Below the pieces are notes generated by a model. That model ran no database searches, had not been told where the DNA came from, and was given only the letters and a program-made list of their open reading frames with translations. The translations under genes and the position numbers were made by a program. Of a stretch of DNA of 48,858 bases, positions 16,698 to 26,149 are shown in pieces. Every line of letters begins with the position of its first letter. Position 1 is the first letter of the stretch. The DNA is from Bacillota bacterium (GTDB taxonomy: Bacteria; Bacillota; Bacilli; Paenibacillales; Paenibacillaceae), in NCBI GenBank assembly GCA_023433615.1, contig JAEZCJ010000111.1:1-48858 (forward strand). Direction: 5' to 3'.

Positions 16698-17678
16698 TCA
16701 TTGCTTACGGTACAACTTAGTTATTTTCGAGAAAGTAAGACCTTCTATTAACATGAAAATCATACCGACTATTGTAATCGGGATGTATTGAAACACTCGC
16801 AAAATCAACGCATATCCAAGTGCTATTTCTTTGGCAATACCAAATACATTTAGGGATCTAGTCACAAAAAACTCAAACGTCCCTATGTAACCAGGTGAAG
16901 AAGGCACCATTATGCCTAGATTCACGATCACCAATACAAAGAATGACAGATAAATAGCACTATGGAACTCAAATGCTTGTGCAATCGCATAAAATAGCGA
17001 AGCTTCCATTGTCCAAATAATAATTGAATAGATACCAATGGGAATTAGCACTTTTTTGTTTCTGACCACCTCAAATCCCTCAATGAATTTATCGGAAATA
17101 TCTTTAACTTTCTGTGCAATCCCTTTCGGAAAAACTTTTAAACATCTATTAAGAAATAACAAAGACTTCTGTTTAAATGAAACCAAGCCGATCAAGAAGA
17201 TTAAAGCTCCAAAAAATAGGAGGCTGGTAAGAATCCCAATCTGCTTTACCCAGTCAGGGAACGGAAATACAAGAGCAGTTATCCCTAAGAATAACAAGAG
17301 GGTTATTCCATCGTATATGCGTTCGAGAATAATAGTAGAAAAGGCAGCTGCACTGCTAATATTCGATTTCTTTCCTACCATATAAGCCCTAACAATCTCC
17401 CCCATCCTTAATGGTAATAAATTGTTCGCCATATAGCTAATGGATATTATCGGCAAGAGATCTTTTGTCTTAATTTCTTTAATTCCTGATAAAATGTACC
17501 TCCACCTAGCACTCCTAACCCAGTAGCTTGCTAGTTGAAGAATGACCGCAGGTAGAATCACATAATAATTAATGCCTCTTAGTGCAGCCCGTATTTCTGC
17601 ATAATCGATATTCCTCATTAGAATATAAATAAACAAAGCACTGATAGCTACACCAAGAAACACTTTCAATTTCTTCAT
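16698..17678 (-). CDS. Flippase-like membrane protein (LPG synthase TM / UPF0104 family)
   Basis: The 326-residue protein has about eight hydrophobic segments and the family hallmarks WRYILSGI, ISYMANNLLPLRMGEIVRAYMVG and ERIYDGITLLLFLG. The family is related to the membrane part of MprF, which flips lysyl-phosphatidylglycerol. In glycan clusters such proteins often sit beside GtrB-like transferases, as here. A role in moving a polyprenyl-linked sugar across the membrane is inference from that context. Confidence 0.85.
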   Translation of the reverse strand: MKKLKVFLGVAISALFIYILMRNIDYAEIRAALRGINYYVILPAVILQLASYWVRSARWRYILSGIKEIKTKDLLPIISISYMANNLLPLRMGEIVRAYMVGKKSNISSAAAFSTIILERIYDGITLLLFLGITALVFPFPDWVKQIGILTSLLFFGALIFLIGLVSFKQKSLLFLNRCLKVFPKGIAQKVKDISDKFIEGFEVVRNKKVLIPIGIYSIIIWTMEASLFYAIAQAFEFHSAIYLSFFVLVIVNLGIMVPSSPGYIGTFEFFVTRSLNVFGIAKEIALGYALILRVFQYIPITIVGMIFMLIEGLTFSKITKLYRKQ

Positions 17679-17695
17679 AGAGATCCCCTAAGTCA

Positions 17696-20248
17696 TTATT
17701 CGTATTTAAAATTAATAATGGAGAATGCCAAATCACGAGAGTCATTTGGAACTTTCACTACGTTGCCGCGGTATACGATTCTAAATTCGCTTTTCCCTTC
17801 AATCAACTCCACCGGAACAATAAAATCATTAACCTGCTGCGGGTCTATTTCTCTTTCAAGCACCATTTGATTTTTATACCAAAGTTCTATATTTTCTTTT
17901 TCCGTTAAGTCTGGAGGTAAAGCAACAGAGAATGTAATCTCAATTGGTTTCAAGCCGCCAGAGTAATTAAAAGCTTGAATTGACGCCTCACCGGATGACC
18001 AGTACCAATTCTTGTCCCCACCAGACTCCATATCATATACTCCCGATGTAAATAACAGTTCTATATCTTGTTTGGATTCTACCTGAAAATCAACGAGTGA
18101 GAAGGACAGCATTCTTGTATCGTTCTCAACCGTTACGGGTTCTCCGCTATACTTAAGCACAATATCTGTTAGTCCAGGGGTAATTCCAGCTACGAATGAT
18201 ACGTCATTTATTACTCCCGGTTCAATTTCAAAATCATCCACTAACGAAGATCCGTACCATATTTCGAGTTTTTCAGATTGTTGAACATTCGGGGGAAGCA
18301 TCACGCCAAAGCTGATTTCCATGGCCTTGTTTATTCCAAGTGGATTCATAGCGTTAATCGTTACATCATCTGATGCCCACTGCCAGCTTCTTGTTCCATC
18401 CGTTTCACTACCATATAGTCCGTTTCCAGGAACAATACTGACATCCTTGACAGGCACTAATCCCGCAATATTCTCTTCGGATGTATAATCGACTCGAAGT
18501 GTGAGGCCATCAGGGCGGAATGGTGGTTTTCTATTTTCTTCATCCAGCATGCCTAAAATATAAACATCATCAGTCCAGTCGCTTACTAATTCGTGCTCTT
18601 TTAAAAAATACGCAACCATTTGTCTATGTTTTAACTGATCGGTCGGAATTAACAAATTAATTGGCCGTTCTTCATTTTTATAAGCCTCTCTCAACTTATA
18701 GTATTCCTGTATTGGATTTTCGCGGTTTCCAGTGAAGCTTCTCATTTGCTCAGTGTTGATATAAGTCGAATAACAGACAAAACCAATCAGTATGACCGTG
18801 TATGCTCCAGCGAACACTCTGAAAACTAGTTTCTTTGCCTCTTCAAAGCTGTAAAAGGCCATACCGATGATCGGTGGGAAAATGAAAAACATATACTGTA
18901 CGATTTTATATATATTCCAAGAATGGCCCTTGTCATTGCCCCAAGGGTCATTCACGAAGAGCGAGAAGTAAACCAACATAAGGAGGAACGATCCCGATAA
19001 CAGGAGAAGCTCTTTCTTATTCCAATGCTTATTAATTAGATAATATTGTACAACTACATACAAAATAATGAGTGAGATTACCGAAACTATAATATAGACT
19101 ACGGGATATTGAATAAAAAAACCATCAACTCCATGCACTGGACTCATTGAAAATATCAACAGAACATACTGCCATAATGTATAGGGAATCTGCCAACCAA
19201 CTACAACTCCCATTTGACTTTTTATCGCAGAAATTGCATTGATAAATCCAACATTACTCAATATGATTGCAAGCGCTAATATAAATGAGGCCAGCATAAG
19301 GTCACGCCAAGTACGCTGCGTAATAATCCTATATATTATAAGAAGTAGAAGAGATAACCCTGCAAATGGGACATATTCACTGTATGTCATTATTAACGCA
19401 GCTACAGCTAAAGATGCGATTGCGACTATACTCCATAGTCCTTTACCTTCTTCGCGAAACGCTTGCATAATTAATGTAAATACGATTACTGCAAACACCA
19501 ATCCAACAGATTGCGGAAGAAACCCACCAAGCCCAGCGTTCATCGGGATACTCATATGCAGACAAGCAAACATTCCTGCGAACAACGACGCCCTTTCGGG
19601 CATATTTAAGCCTATTCGACAGAAAATCCATATCACCAGAACCAATAAAAGCTGTGTCAATGCAGTCAGCGGCATGTACACATCTATAGATAAGTCCCTT
19701 CCGAGAATCGCTGTGATCAGCGATAGTAAAAACTGAGCACCCATTCGATAATCAAATTCTTGATATAGTCTCATTTGGGTAAGCCACGGATAATAGGGAT
19801 TGGGATCTGCTTGAGCAAAGTAACCGTTATATAACAAATAGTCTGCAATTGCCACATATGTGAAACCGTCCGTGTATGGATTGAATGCTTTGAAGATTAA
19901 TGTTCCGGATAGAAGTAATAACCCGGAAATCACGCCAAGAGACATAACCCATAGGGAATATCGATCTGGTTTCCAGTCAGATATCGTACGTTTCTTTATT
20001 TCGCTCCCTAAAGCCAATCCCCCTAACAACAGCGTGAGGATACTAATATATATCGCACCCTGTTTCATCGTCAGTCCTATGAAGCTGAACCATGAACTAA
20101 TCATTGTCAGCCAAATCGAACCAAGCACTACCGACGCAACTGTATAATAGTTTTTGAATTTTCTGGGGAGCAATAGAGAAACTAACCAAAAGCCTGAGAC
20201 AAATAAGATAATTATTAGGAATAGGTATATCATTAGTTGATTAGGCAT
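17696..20248 (-). CDS. Large membrane protein, GT-C-like, with duplicated C-terminal beta-rich domain
   Basis: The 850-residue protein has about 12-14 hydrophobic segments over the first 500 residues, with an acidic first outer loop (FNPYTDGFTYVAIADYLL) as in GT-C glycosyltransferases that use polyprenyl-phosphate sugars. After a short soluble region come two similar beta-rich domains of about 116 residues (about 608-724 and 735-850), each ending with a NDxRxLxFSxxxF motif. The ATG at 20248 has GGGGGA upstream; a TTG four codons earlier is possible. Its position beside the GtrB-like and flippase-like genes suggests it adds a lipid-linked sugar outside the cell. No direct family assignment is certain. 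Confidence 0.78.
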   Translation of the reverse strand: MPNQLMIYLFLIIILFVSGFWLVSLLLPRKFKNYYTVASVVLGSIWLTMISSWFSFIGLTMKQGAIYISILTLLLGGLALGSEIKKRTISDWKPDRYSLWVMSLGVISGLLLLSGTLIFKAFNPYTDGFTYVAIADYLLYNGYFAQADPNPYYPWLTQMRLYQEFDYRMGAQFLLSLITAILGRDLSIDVYMPLTALTQLLLVLVIWIFCRIGLNMPERASLFAGMFACLHMSIPMNAGLGGFLPQSVGLVFAVIVFTLIMQAFREEGKGLWSIVAIASLAVAALIMTYSEYVPFAGLSLLLLIIYRIITQRTWRDLMLASFILALAIILSNVGFINAISAIKSQMGVVVGWQIPYTLWQYVLLIFSMSPVHGVDGFFIQYPVVYIIVSVISLIILYVVVQYYLINKHWNKKELLLLSGSFLLMLVYFSLFVNDPWGNDKGHSWNIYKIVQYMFFIFPPIIGMAFYSFEEAKKLVFRVFAGAYTVILIGFVCYSTYINTEQMRSFTGNRENPIQEYYKLREAYKNEERPINLLIPTDQLKHRQMVAYFLKEHELVSDWTDDVYILGMLDEENRKPPFRPDGLTLRVDYTSEENIAGLVPVKDVSIVPGNGLYGSETDGTRSWQWASDDVTINAMNPLGINKAMEISFGVMLPPNVQQSEKLEIWYGSSLVDDFEIEPGVINDVSFVAGITPGLTDIVLKYSGEPVTVENDTRMLSFSLVDFQVESKQDIELLFTSGVYDMESGGDKNWYWSSGEASIQAFNYSGGLKPIEITFSVALPPDLTEKENIELWYKNQMVLEREIDPQQVNDFIVPVELIEGKSEFRIVYRGNVVKVPNDSRDLAFSIINFKYE
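17699..18427 (-). repeat. Tandem duplicated C-terminal domain within the GT-C-like gene
   Basis: Two protein-level repeats are encoded at about 18077-18427 and 17699-18046. They align along their whole length: W-x-W-(A/S)-S, (T/S)-I-x-A-(M/F)-N, I-(S/T)-F-x-V-x-L-P-P, L-W/I-W-Y, V-x-N-D, and N-D-(T/S)-R-x-L-(S/A)-F-S. Predicted all-beta; a sugar-binding or scaffold role is inference. Confidence 0.8.
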
Positions 20249-20297
20249 AAGATCCCCCAATTACATTCTGTGCAGATGTCAGGTATTATGAGCATAC

Positions 20298-21110
20298 TTA
20301 TTCCCGAAATTTGAATCTTACAAAAGAGATCATCGCTCGAAGTCTTGCATAAAGGCTCCTCACCAATACGGAATTGATATTGATGTGATGATACTCTTTG
20401 CTGACAAGCAGGTGCCAAGGGATGGTTCCGGTATGCTTCCGTAACAAACGAATTGCTTCCTCAAAGTGAATGTCTTGTTTGTTTCTCGTTTTGGTTCCAT
20501 CATGGTCTCGTGAACATGCGACATACTGCTCTAGATAGCCCATAGGCCCTACTTTGATAAGCCGCCACCATAAATCATAATCCATGTCCATTTGAAATGC
20601 AGGATCCAGTCCACCTATCGCTAGCCAGTAATCCCTTCGAACCAGAGTTGCTGGCTGACAGATAAAACAATGATACTTTAGCCGTTCAATTGAGAATAGC
20701 TCTGTAGGGTATGACTCAAGAATTTCATTATCGCTATTTGTAATATATCCTTTTGCATAAACTGCAGAATATTCATGGTTCTCTTCCAGGAATTTAACCA
20801 TATCGGTTAATCCATGCGGTAAGTAGGTATCATCAGCATTTAACCAACAAACATAATCGGTGATAGGTAATTTTTGTATTCCCTCATTAATGGCTGCTGT
20901 TTGCCCTTCATCCGGCTCAGATCTCCAGTAATAAAGATAATCCTTATACTGATTAATGATATCCCGTGTACAATCGGTCGATCCTGCATCCATAATAGCG
21001 ATAAAAATACGAATATTCGGTTGGTTAAGTATGCTGTCCAATGCTTCTGCCAAATATATACCCTGATTATAGTTAGGTACGACGATACCTACCGAAGGCC
21101 TCTCCTTCAT
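20298..21110 (-). CDS. Glycosyltransferase family 2
   Basis: The product is 270 residues with SVGIVVPNYNQGIYLAEALD, DAGSTDCT, DEGQTAAINEG and the metal site CWLNADDTYLP near residue 100, a complete GT2 core without membrane segments. The start MKERPS is chosen because its ATG overlaps the stop of the preceding GT4 gene by four bases (ATGA). It is clearly a paralogue of the 293-residue GT2 two genes upstream: both share the ICQPA block and the MDYD/E-Y/LW region. Confidence 0.88.
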   Translation of the reverse strand: MKERPSVGIVVPNYNQGIYLAEALDSILNQPNIRIFIAIMDAGSTDCTRDIINQYKDYLYYWRSEPDEGQTAAINEGIQKLPITDYVCWLNADDTYLPHGLTDMVKFLEENHEYSAVYAKGYITNSDNEILESYPTELFSIERLKYHCFICQPATLVRRDYWLAIGGLDPAFQMDMDYDLWWRLIKVGPMGYLEQYVACSRDHDGTKTRNKQDIHFEEAIRLLRKHTGTIPWHLLVSKEYHHININSVLVRSLYARLRAMISFVRFKFRE

Positions 21111-22282
21111 TTCGCCACGGATTTCCAGCGCCATGGTTCTGAACTCATCACCTTATCGTAAATATTCAAGACATCTCTAGCTGCGTAGCTCCATGAAAAC
21201 TTCTTTATTTGGGCTTCCGACTTAACTAACAGATCATTTCGAACAGTCTCGTTACTGTTCAATATCTTCATGGCATCTATTAGAGTGTTGACGTCGTTTG
21301 GATTTATCATCAAACACGCGTCGCCCGCAACCTCCGGCAAGCTAGATACATTACTTGTAATTACGGTAGCTCCACAGCTCATTGCTTCTAGTACTGGCAA
21401 ACCAAAGCCTTCGTAAAGTGAAGGGTAGATAAATGCATGGCAGGTACTATAAAGTACCGATAGTTCTTCATCTGACACATATCCTAAGAATCGAATTTTA
21501 TTTTCAATTCCTAAGGACCTAACCCGCTCCTGGATACCTTCTTCTAACCAGCCTTTCCCCCCCGCGATATACAGCGGCAAAGAATCCGGATCCTCTTTAA
21601 CTATCTCAGAATACGCTTCTAATAAAAGTGTGTAGTTTTTCCTTGGTTCAATAGTACCAACACCTAGCCAGAATGTGGAGTGGGGAATGCCAAACTTGTC
21701 GTAAACTTTCTGGATTGTTCCATAATCCACTACTTTGCTAAGGGTCGACCGGTTTCCAAGATAAACAACAGATATCCGATCCTCAGGATAGTATGGGAAA
21801 TACTTCAAGAATGATTGTTTAGAGAACTCCGATATTGTAACGATATGATCAGCATAAAGGCTTGCCTCGAATGCACCGTGGTAACAGACCAACCTATTCG
21901 CCTCGGTTGTAAACTCCGGACAATCCAAGTAGCCCATATCATAAATAGTCATAACTACCTTTGCATTACAATCGGTGGGGAAGCTGAAATTATTTGAATG
22001 AATGATATCAGGATGACCCAGCAGTTCCGCCTTATCTGCTTGCTCCATCCATACTTTATTAATCCCGGTCCATGATGTATCCAAGAACAGGCTTTTTACA
22101 TTCGCTGCGTTGCTTGTGTAAGCATTCTTATAGTTAGGATGCCTATAGCCATAAAAAGCAGGGTATAACAAATATTCATTCTCTCTATCCATTTCGACAA
22201 TGTGAGATATGATTTGTTTGGAAAAAAATCCACATCCGGCCATATCTTCGGCTGTTTGACTTACATCATATCCAATCCTCAT
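21107..22282 (-). CDS. Glycosyltransferase family 4
   Basis: The 391-residue GT-B retaining enzyme would use a nucleotide sugar, perhaps GDP-D-rhamnose or GDP-mannose-derived. The C-terminal half has the donor-site features GVGTIEPRKNYTLLLEAY (about 208-225), RFLGYVSDEEL and YPSLYEGFGLPVLEAMSCG (the EX7E motif), then SSLPEVAGDA. The start has GGGGG seven bases upstream. Overlap with the next GT2 gene suggests tight coupling. Confidence 0.92.
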   Translation of the reverse strand: MRIGYDVSQTAEDMAGCGFFSKQIISHIVEMDRENEYLLYPAFYGYRHPNYKNAYTSNAANVKSLFLDTSWTGINKVWMEQADKAELLGHPDIIHSNNFSFPTDCNAKVVMTIYDMGYLDCPEFTTEANRLVCYHGAFEASLYADHIVTISEFSKQSFLKYFPYYPEDRISVVYLGNRSTLSKVVDYGTIQKVYDKFGIPHSTFWLGVGTIEPRKNYTLLLEAYSEIVKEDPDSLPLYIAGGKGWLEEGIQERVRSLGIENKIRFLGYVSDEELSVLYSTCHAFIYPSLYEGFGLPVLEAMSCGATVITSNVSSLPEVAGDACLMINPNDVNTLIDAMKILNSNETVRNDLLVKSEAQIKKFSWSYAARDVLNIYDKVMSSEPWRWKSVAK

Positions 22283-22294
22283 TCGTCTACCCCC

Positions 22295-23176
22295 TTACTG
22301 CTTTTTTTTGGCGTGACTTACCCATGAAGCCATTGCTTTAATCTGATGCAATGGTATGCGTCGCTCATATCTCAAGAATGTCCGTGCAGCGCTAATGACC
22401 ATTTTCTTCACAAACTTATAATTATCCTCTGGATTGTTCCTCGTATGCCCTGCCTCTTCGGCAACTACATGAGCAAAATTGTATATCCATCTTTCTGGAA
22501 CAGTTCCAAACTTTGATTTCAGCATCTTGATAATCTCTTCATGTACTGCTTTACGACTGCCTAGTGTCTTATTATCGCTATATAATCTCGATCCAGCCAA
22601 TTTAAGATCTAAGAAATAGAACGGCTTCTCTCCTCCAATTCGCAGCCAGTATTCATAATCCATACAAAATTTGAGTTCTTTATTCAAAACTCCGTATTTT
22701 TCGACAATCGATTTTCGAAAAAAAACTGCCGGCTGGCAGATATAACATACTTCCTTCAATCGTTCATAATCCCAAGCTTCCGTGTAGTAATCCTCTATGT
22801 AGCGGTCATCTACATCGATGTGGTCTGCCCTTCCATAAATCACGTCTATATCTGGATTTTTGTCGAAGACATCGATAACTGCCTGAAGAACTCCGGAATA
22901 GTACACATCGTCCGAATTCAACCAACCAATTATTTCACCTCTAGCCGCGCGCAATCCTTGATTAACGGCATCGGATTGCCCATCGTCCTTCTGGGACACA
23001 TAAGTGATTCGGTTACCATATGATTGTAAAATTTCGACTGAATGATCGGTGCTACCACCGTCAAACACTAGAAGTTCCAGGTCAGGAACATTCTGCTCGA
23101 GAACGCTGTCGATCGTACGTTTCAAAAAAACCCCTTGATTGTATGACGGTGTAATAATAGATAACTTAATCCCCAT
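22295..23176 (-). CDS. Glycosyltransferase family 2
   Basis: The 293-residue enzyme opens KLSIITPSYNQGVFLKRTID, then FDGGSTDHS, DDGQSDAVNQG and GWLNSDDVY (about 95-103), a full GT2 catalytic core. MDYEYWLRIG near residue 175 is the acceptor-side block. The C-terminal third is basic and helical. It is 12 bases from the GT4 gene downstream and paralogous to the GT2 at 20298. Donor and linkage are unknown. Confidence 0.88.
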   Translation of the reverse strand: MGIKLSIITPSYNQGVFLKRTIDSVLEQNVPDLELLVFDGGSTDHSVEILQSYGNRITYVSQKDDGQSDAVNQGLRAARGEIIGWLNSDDVYYSGVLQAVIDVFDKNPDIDVIYGRADHIDVDDRYIEDYYTEAWDYERLKEVCYICQPAVFFRKSIVEKYGVLNKELKFCMDYEYWLRIGGEKPFYFLDLKLAGSRLYSDNKTLGSRKAVHEEIIKMLKSKFGTVPERWIYNFAHVVAEEAGHTRNNPEDNYKFVKKMVISAARTFLRYERRIPLHQIKAMASWVSHAKKKQ

Positions 23177-23211
23177 ATTTCAATCCAACCTTCGCCGTTA
23201 TAATGATTTCA

Positions 23212-24798
23212 CTATTCCTTACCATGTAGAGATTTCACCTGACCATTTCCGTCCATAATTGACAATACACTGATCTGGATACCGAGCTCCCTTTCATCGG
23301 GAATGCCAATCTGAGAAGGTACGAACGTCTCATTAATGTCGATGGTGACCGATACGGCTGAATCCGTAATCTCTTCTTCCAGCTTATACGTTTCACCGGA
23401 ATGAATAGTTATCTGTTTAACGAGTTGACCGATAATTATCTTAATTTTAACTTCTTTATTTGGCTGCACTTCCGGAAGGTGAAGCACCGCAATCAACAAT
23501 CGGATGCCTTCTGCCTCTTCTAACTCAACCGATACGCTTCTTCCTGTCCAGTTGTCCTGATATATACCTGTGATTGCATACCGTCTCTTGGTTTTTGTTT
23601 GAGCTGCTCTGCTTAATAGAGTATGATACTGTTTGACCATTTGATCTTCATCAAACTTCACTACTTGTTTGAAGCCCTTGTCTATTAGGCAATTGCGAAG
23701 TTCAACGTCATGAATAACCGCATGCATTTTCTCTACCATTTCCTCTGGTCGTCGCGGATCAAAATAACACACAGCATCTCCACCGACCTCAGGAAGACTT
23801 GTATTATTGCTGCATAATACTGGTACGCCCAACGACATTGCCTCTGCCACCGGAATCCCGAATCCTTCAAAGAGACTTGGGAATATTAATCCGCTGGAAC
23901 ATGACATAATTGACACGACCTCACGGTCAGTAACATACCCTAAATGATGAACTCGGTTCGACAATCCCATCTGTCGTAGCATCTCTTGGAATTCTTCGTC
24001 ACGATCTAATTGGCTCCCTGTTAGACATAAGTGCAGATCCTGTTCCGGATACTTCTTCGTGTACATTGCCAAAGCGACAAGTAGCATTCTATGATTCTTG
24101 TGCGGCCAATAATTTGCCGGATAGTATAGGTAAGTATGGTTCGACAACTTGTACTTTTCAAGTACACTCTGTCTTTCACTCGGCGTGATTACTCCCTCAC
24201 GATTATGAATACTTATTGGGATAACTTCCGCTCTTTCGATTGGAAAATTCAACAACTCTACGAATGAGTTCTTTGTGAAAGTCGAGATGCAGGCCACGTA
24301 ATCGGCTAATTCTCCAATACCATTGTAAAAATTCCGTCTATGCTGGAGCTCTTCATCTGCAAAAAATTGCGGATAGTACTCATGCTGTAAATCGTAAATG
24401 ATACTTACTGTGGGAATTCCCGGTTCGGCGTACGAGATGGCACTCATAGGACAGAATAGAACGTCAATGGACCGCTCCCTTAATATGCTCCCGCCAATTA
24501 GGCCCATTTTCTTAGCTCGACCCATGAGTCTAGCTAATATGTTTCGAATTTTATTAATGTAGCGGTTTTGAGAAAACTTCAACTCCGATGCCGGCTTTGC
24601 GGAGTGTACAAGTATTCGCTGAATCCCGTATTTCTCAAACTGCCCAAAATATTCATGGTTCCAATCTGCTGTTAATAAAAAATACTGGTCTTGTGTGTTT
24701 TGCACGGCTAGTCCCTTAATTAATTCAATGACGGTTTGAAACGCGCCACCCATTTCGCCTGTGTTTCTTATTGGCACAACATCAATTGCTACCTTCAT
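23212..24798 (-). CDS. Glycosyltransferase family 4 with C-terminal beta-rich accessory domain
   Basis: The enzyme is about 528 residues. The GT-B part carries YYPANYWPHKNHRMLLVAL, HHLGYVTDREV, FPSLFEGFGIPVAEAMSLG (EX7E) and TSLPEVGGDAVCYFD. After about residue 400 comes an extra domain of about 120 residues, rich in alternating hydrophobic residues and ending FVPSQIGIPDERELGIQIS, a form seen appended to several Gram-positive glycosyltransferases. It resembles in its closing motif the two domains on the GT-C-like protein. The start at MKVAIDVV has GGTGG just upstream; a frame 21 codons longer overlaps the previous gene and lacks support. Confidence 0.88.
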   Translation of the reverse strand: MKVAIDVVPIRNTGEMGGAFQTVIELIKGLAVQNTQDQYFLLTADWNHEYFGQFEKYGIQRILVHSAKPASELKFSQNRYINKIRNILARLMGRAKKMGLIGGSILRERSIDVLFCPMSAISYAEPGIPTVSIIYDLQHEYYPQFFADEELQHRRNFYNGIGELADYVACISTFTKNSFVELLNFPIERAEVIPISIHNREGVITPSERQSVLEKYKLSNHTYLYYPANYWPHKNHRMLLVALAMYTKKYPEQDLHLCLTGSQLDRDEEFQEMLRQMGLSNRVHHLGYVTDREVVSIMSCSSGLIFPSLFEGFGIPVAEAMSLGVPVLCSNNTSLPEVGGDAVCYFDPRRPEEMVEKMHAVIHDVELRNCLIDKGFKQVVKFDEDQMVKQYHTLLSRAAQTKTKRRYAITGIYQDNWTGRSVSVELEEAEGIRLLIAVLHLPEVQPNKEVKIKIIIGQLVKQITIHSGETYKLEEEITDSAVSVTIDINETFVPSQIGIPDERELGIQISVLSIMDGNGQVKSLHGKE

Positions 24799-24817
24799 TT
24801 CCCCACCATTCCTATGT

Positions 24818-26149
24818 CTAGAATAGTCTCCAGCCCTTCCTTTTTGCCAATGCTTGTTCAAAGTTATGCAGTTTTTTTTGAAAACTGTCTTTTTCCATTA
24901 TTACTTGCTGAAGATGCTCTCTTAATTGATCGATCTCTAATAAACTCTGATTCAATTGCGTTTCCAGCACGGTGATTCGCTCCAAGTCCTGCATTCTGTT
25001 TTCTTCTGTTTTCCTTAAATTCTCTCCTATTATGTTCATCTGCTCCAAGCGGTCCATGCAGTCCTTTTCAGTGCGCCTTAACATCTCGCCCATAAGAGTC
25101 ACTTGTTGAAGTCGTTCGGTACTATCTTTTTCACTCTGTTCCAATCTGGTTTGGAGCTGATCGATCTTTATAAGTCGATCTGCACGATCTGCTTCGCTCT
25201 CCTTTAACCATGCTTCTAATCTTTCAATGGAACCGAGTCGTAAAATAGCCTCGTTTTCCATGGACATTCGTTGGTCATAAACATCAATCAGTGCCTGTGC
25301 AATCCTTCCGTTCCTTGAACTTGCAAGAAACGATTCCACTTCAGTATCCGATTTGCGAACTATAGGTGTCTTCGATGCGACTAGGAATGTATCGTATGGG
25401 AATAGGGCCTTCTCCAGATAAAAGAAATTAAAGCCGCTTTTTTGAAGCAATTCCCTCAGCCCGTTCTCCGTATAAAGGTATAGGTGCTCAGAGTCAATCA
25501 TCATTTCAAGAAAAGGATCATTTATCGCCCTTAACTCATTCTCGGACATCTGATAATTTTGAAAATGAGGTGTCTGAATAAATAAATACCCATTATCCGT
25601 TAATATTTCATTTATATGCTTTAGTGTGCGTAACGGTTGCGGTAAGTGCTCCATGACGTCAAAGAGGAAAACAGAATCATATCCCCCCCCATTGCGATCC
25701 ATCTTCTCTATGCTACCTTGCAAAACGTTCACATCATATATATTCTTGACATAGTCCACAAGCCAACCACTTAATTCGACCCCTTCACTTCTATACCCTA
25801 ATGAGGAAAGAAGCGCGATTAGCCCTCCTGAGCCAAATCCAACCTCCAACGTCCGATCATTAGACGAGAGGTATTTGAGAACTATTTTCAACCAATAGAG
25901 ACAACGTTCAGAGAGGTCGCTTCGCACTCGATCATATATCGATCTTAATCCAAGATCATCAGTCTGATGTTCCAGCCAATAGTTTTTCCCATAATAAGAG
26001 TTTTCTTCGTCATTCACATCAAAGTAGCTATCTTCAAAGCGAGGTGAATTTATCAAAGTATTGCAGCGTTCACAACGCAAGTAAAAGTCAGAGTACTTCA
26101 CAAGTCCCATTGAACCGCACCAGCAAGTTGTAACATCAATTCTATCCAT
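24818..26149 (-). CDS. SAM methyltransferase with zinc-ribbon N-terminus and repeated coiled coil (candidate chain terminator and ruler)
   Basis: The protein has 443 residues. Four cysteines (C9, C11, C26, C29) form a zinc-ribbon-like N-terminus. A class I methyltransferase follows (LEVGFGSGGL at 101-110, LFDVMEHLP at 162-170). From about residue 290 to the end it is a charged coiled coil with five 21-residue repeats starting at R304. It overlaps the wzt stop by eight bases, so it is made together with the exporter. In E. coli O9a, WbdD couples end-methylation to a coiled coil that sets chain length and whose cap is read by Wzt. This protein lacks a WbdD-type kinase domain, but shares methyltransferase plus coiled coil beside an ABC exporter. 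Function as terminator/ruler is inference. Confidence 0.8.
   Translation of the reverse strand: MDRIDVTTCWCGSMGLVKYSDFYLRCERCNTLINSPRFEDSYFDVNDEENSYYGKNYWLEHQTDDLGLRSIYDRVRSDLSERCLYWLKIVLKYLSSNDRTLEVGFGSGGLIALLSSLGYRSEGVELSGWLVDYVKNIYDVNVLQGSIEKMDRNGGGYDSVFLFDVMEHLPQPLRTLKHINEILTDNGYLFIQTPHFQNYQMSENELRAINDPFLEMMIDSEHLYLYTENGLRELLQKSGFNFFYLEKALFPYDTFLVASKTPIVRKSDTEVESFLASSRNGRIAQALIDVYDQRMSMENEAILRLGSIERLEAWLKESEADRADRLIKIDQLQTRLEQSEKDSTERLQQVTLMGEMLRRTEKDCMDRLEQMNIIGENLRKTEENRMQDLERITVLETQLNQSLLEIDQLREHLQQVIMEKDSFQKKLHNFEQALAKRKGWRLF
24926..25240 (-). repeat. Five tandem 21-residue (63-bp) coiled-coil repeats
   Basis: Residues 304-408 of the methyltransferase fall into five units of exactly 21 residues (three heptads each), starting at R304, R325, R346, R367 and D388. 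Units 1-4 begin RL and share L12 and a T/S-E-x-D/N-x-x-x close; unit 5 is diverged. The DNA copies have drifted, so this is an old duplication rather than a fresh slippage tract. Confidence 0.85.
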
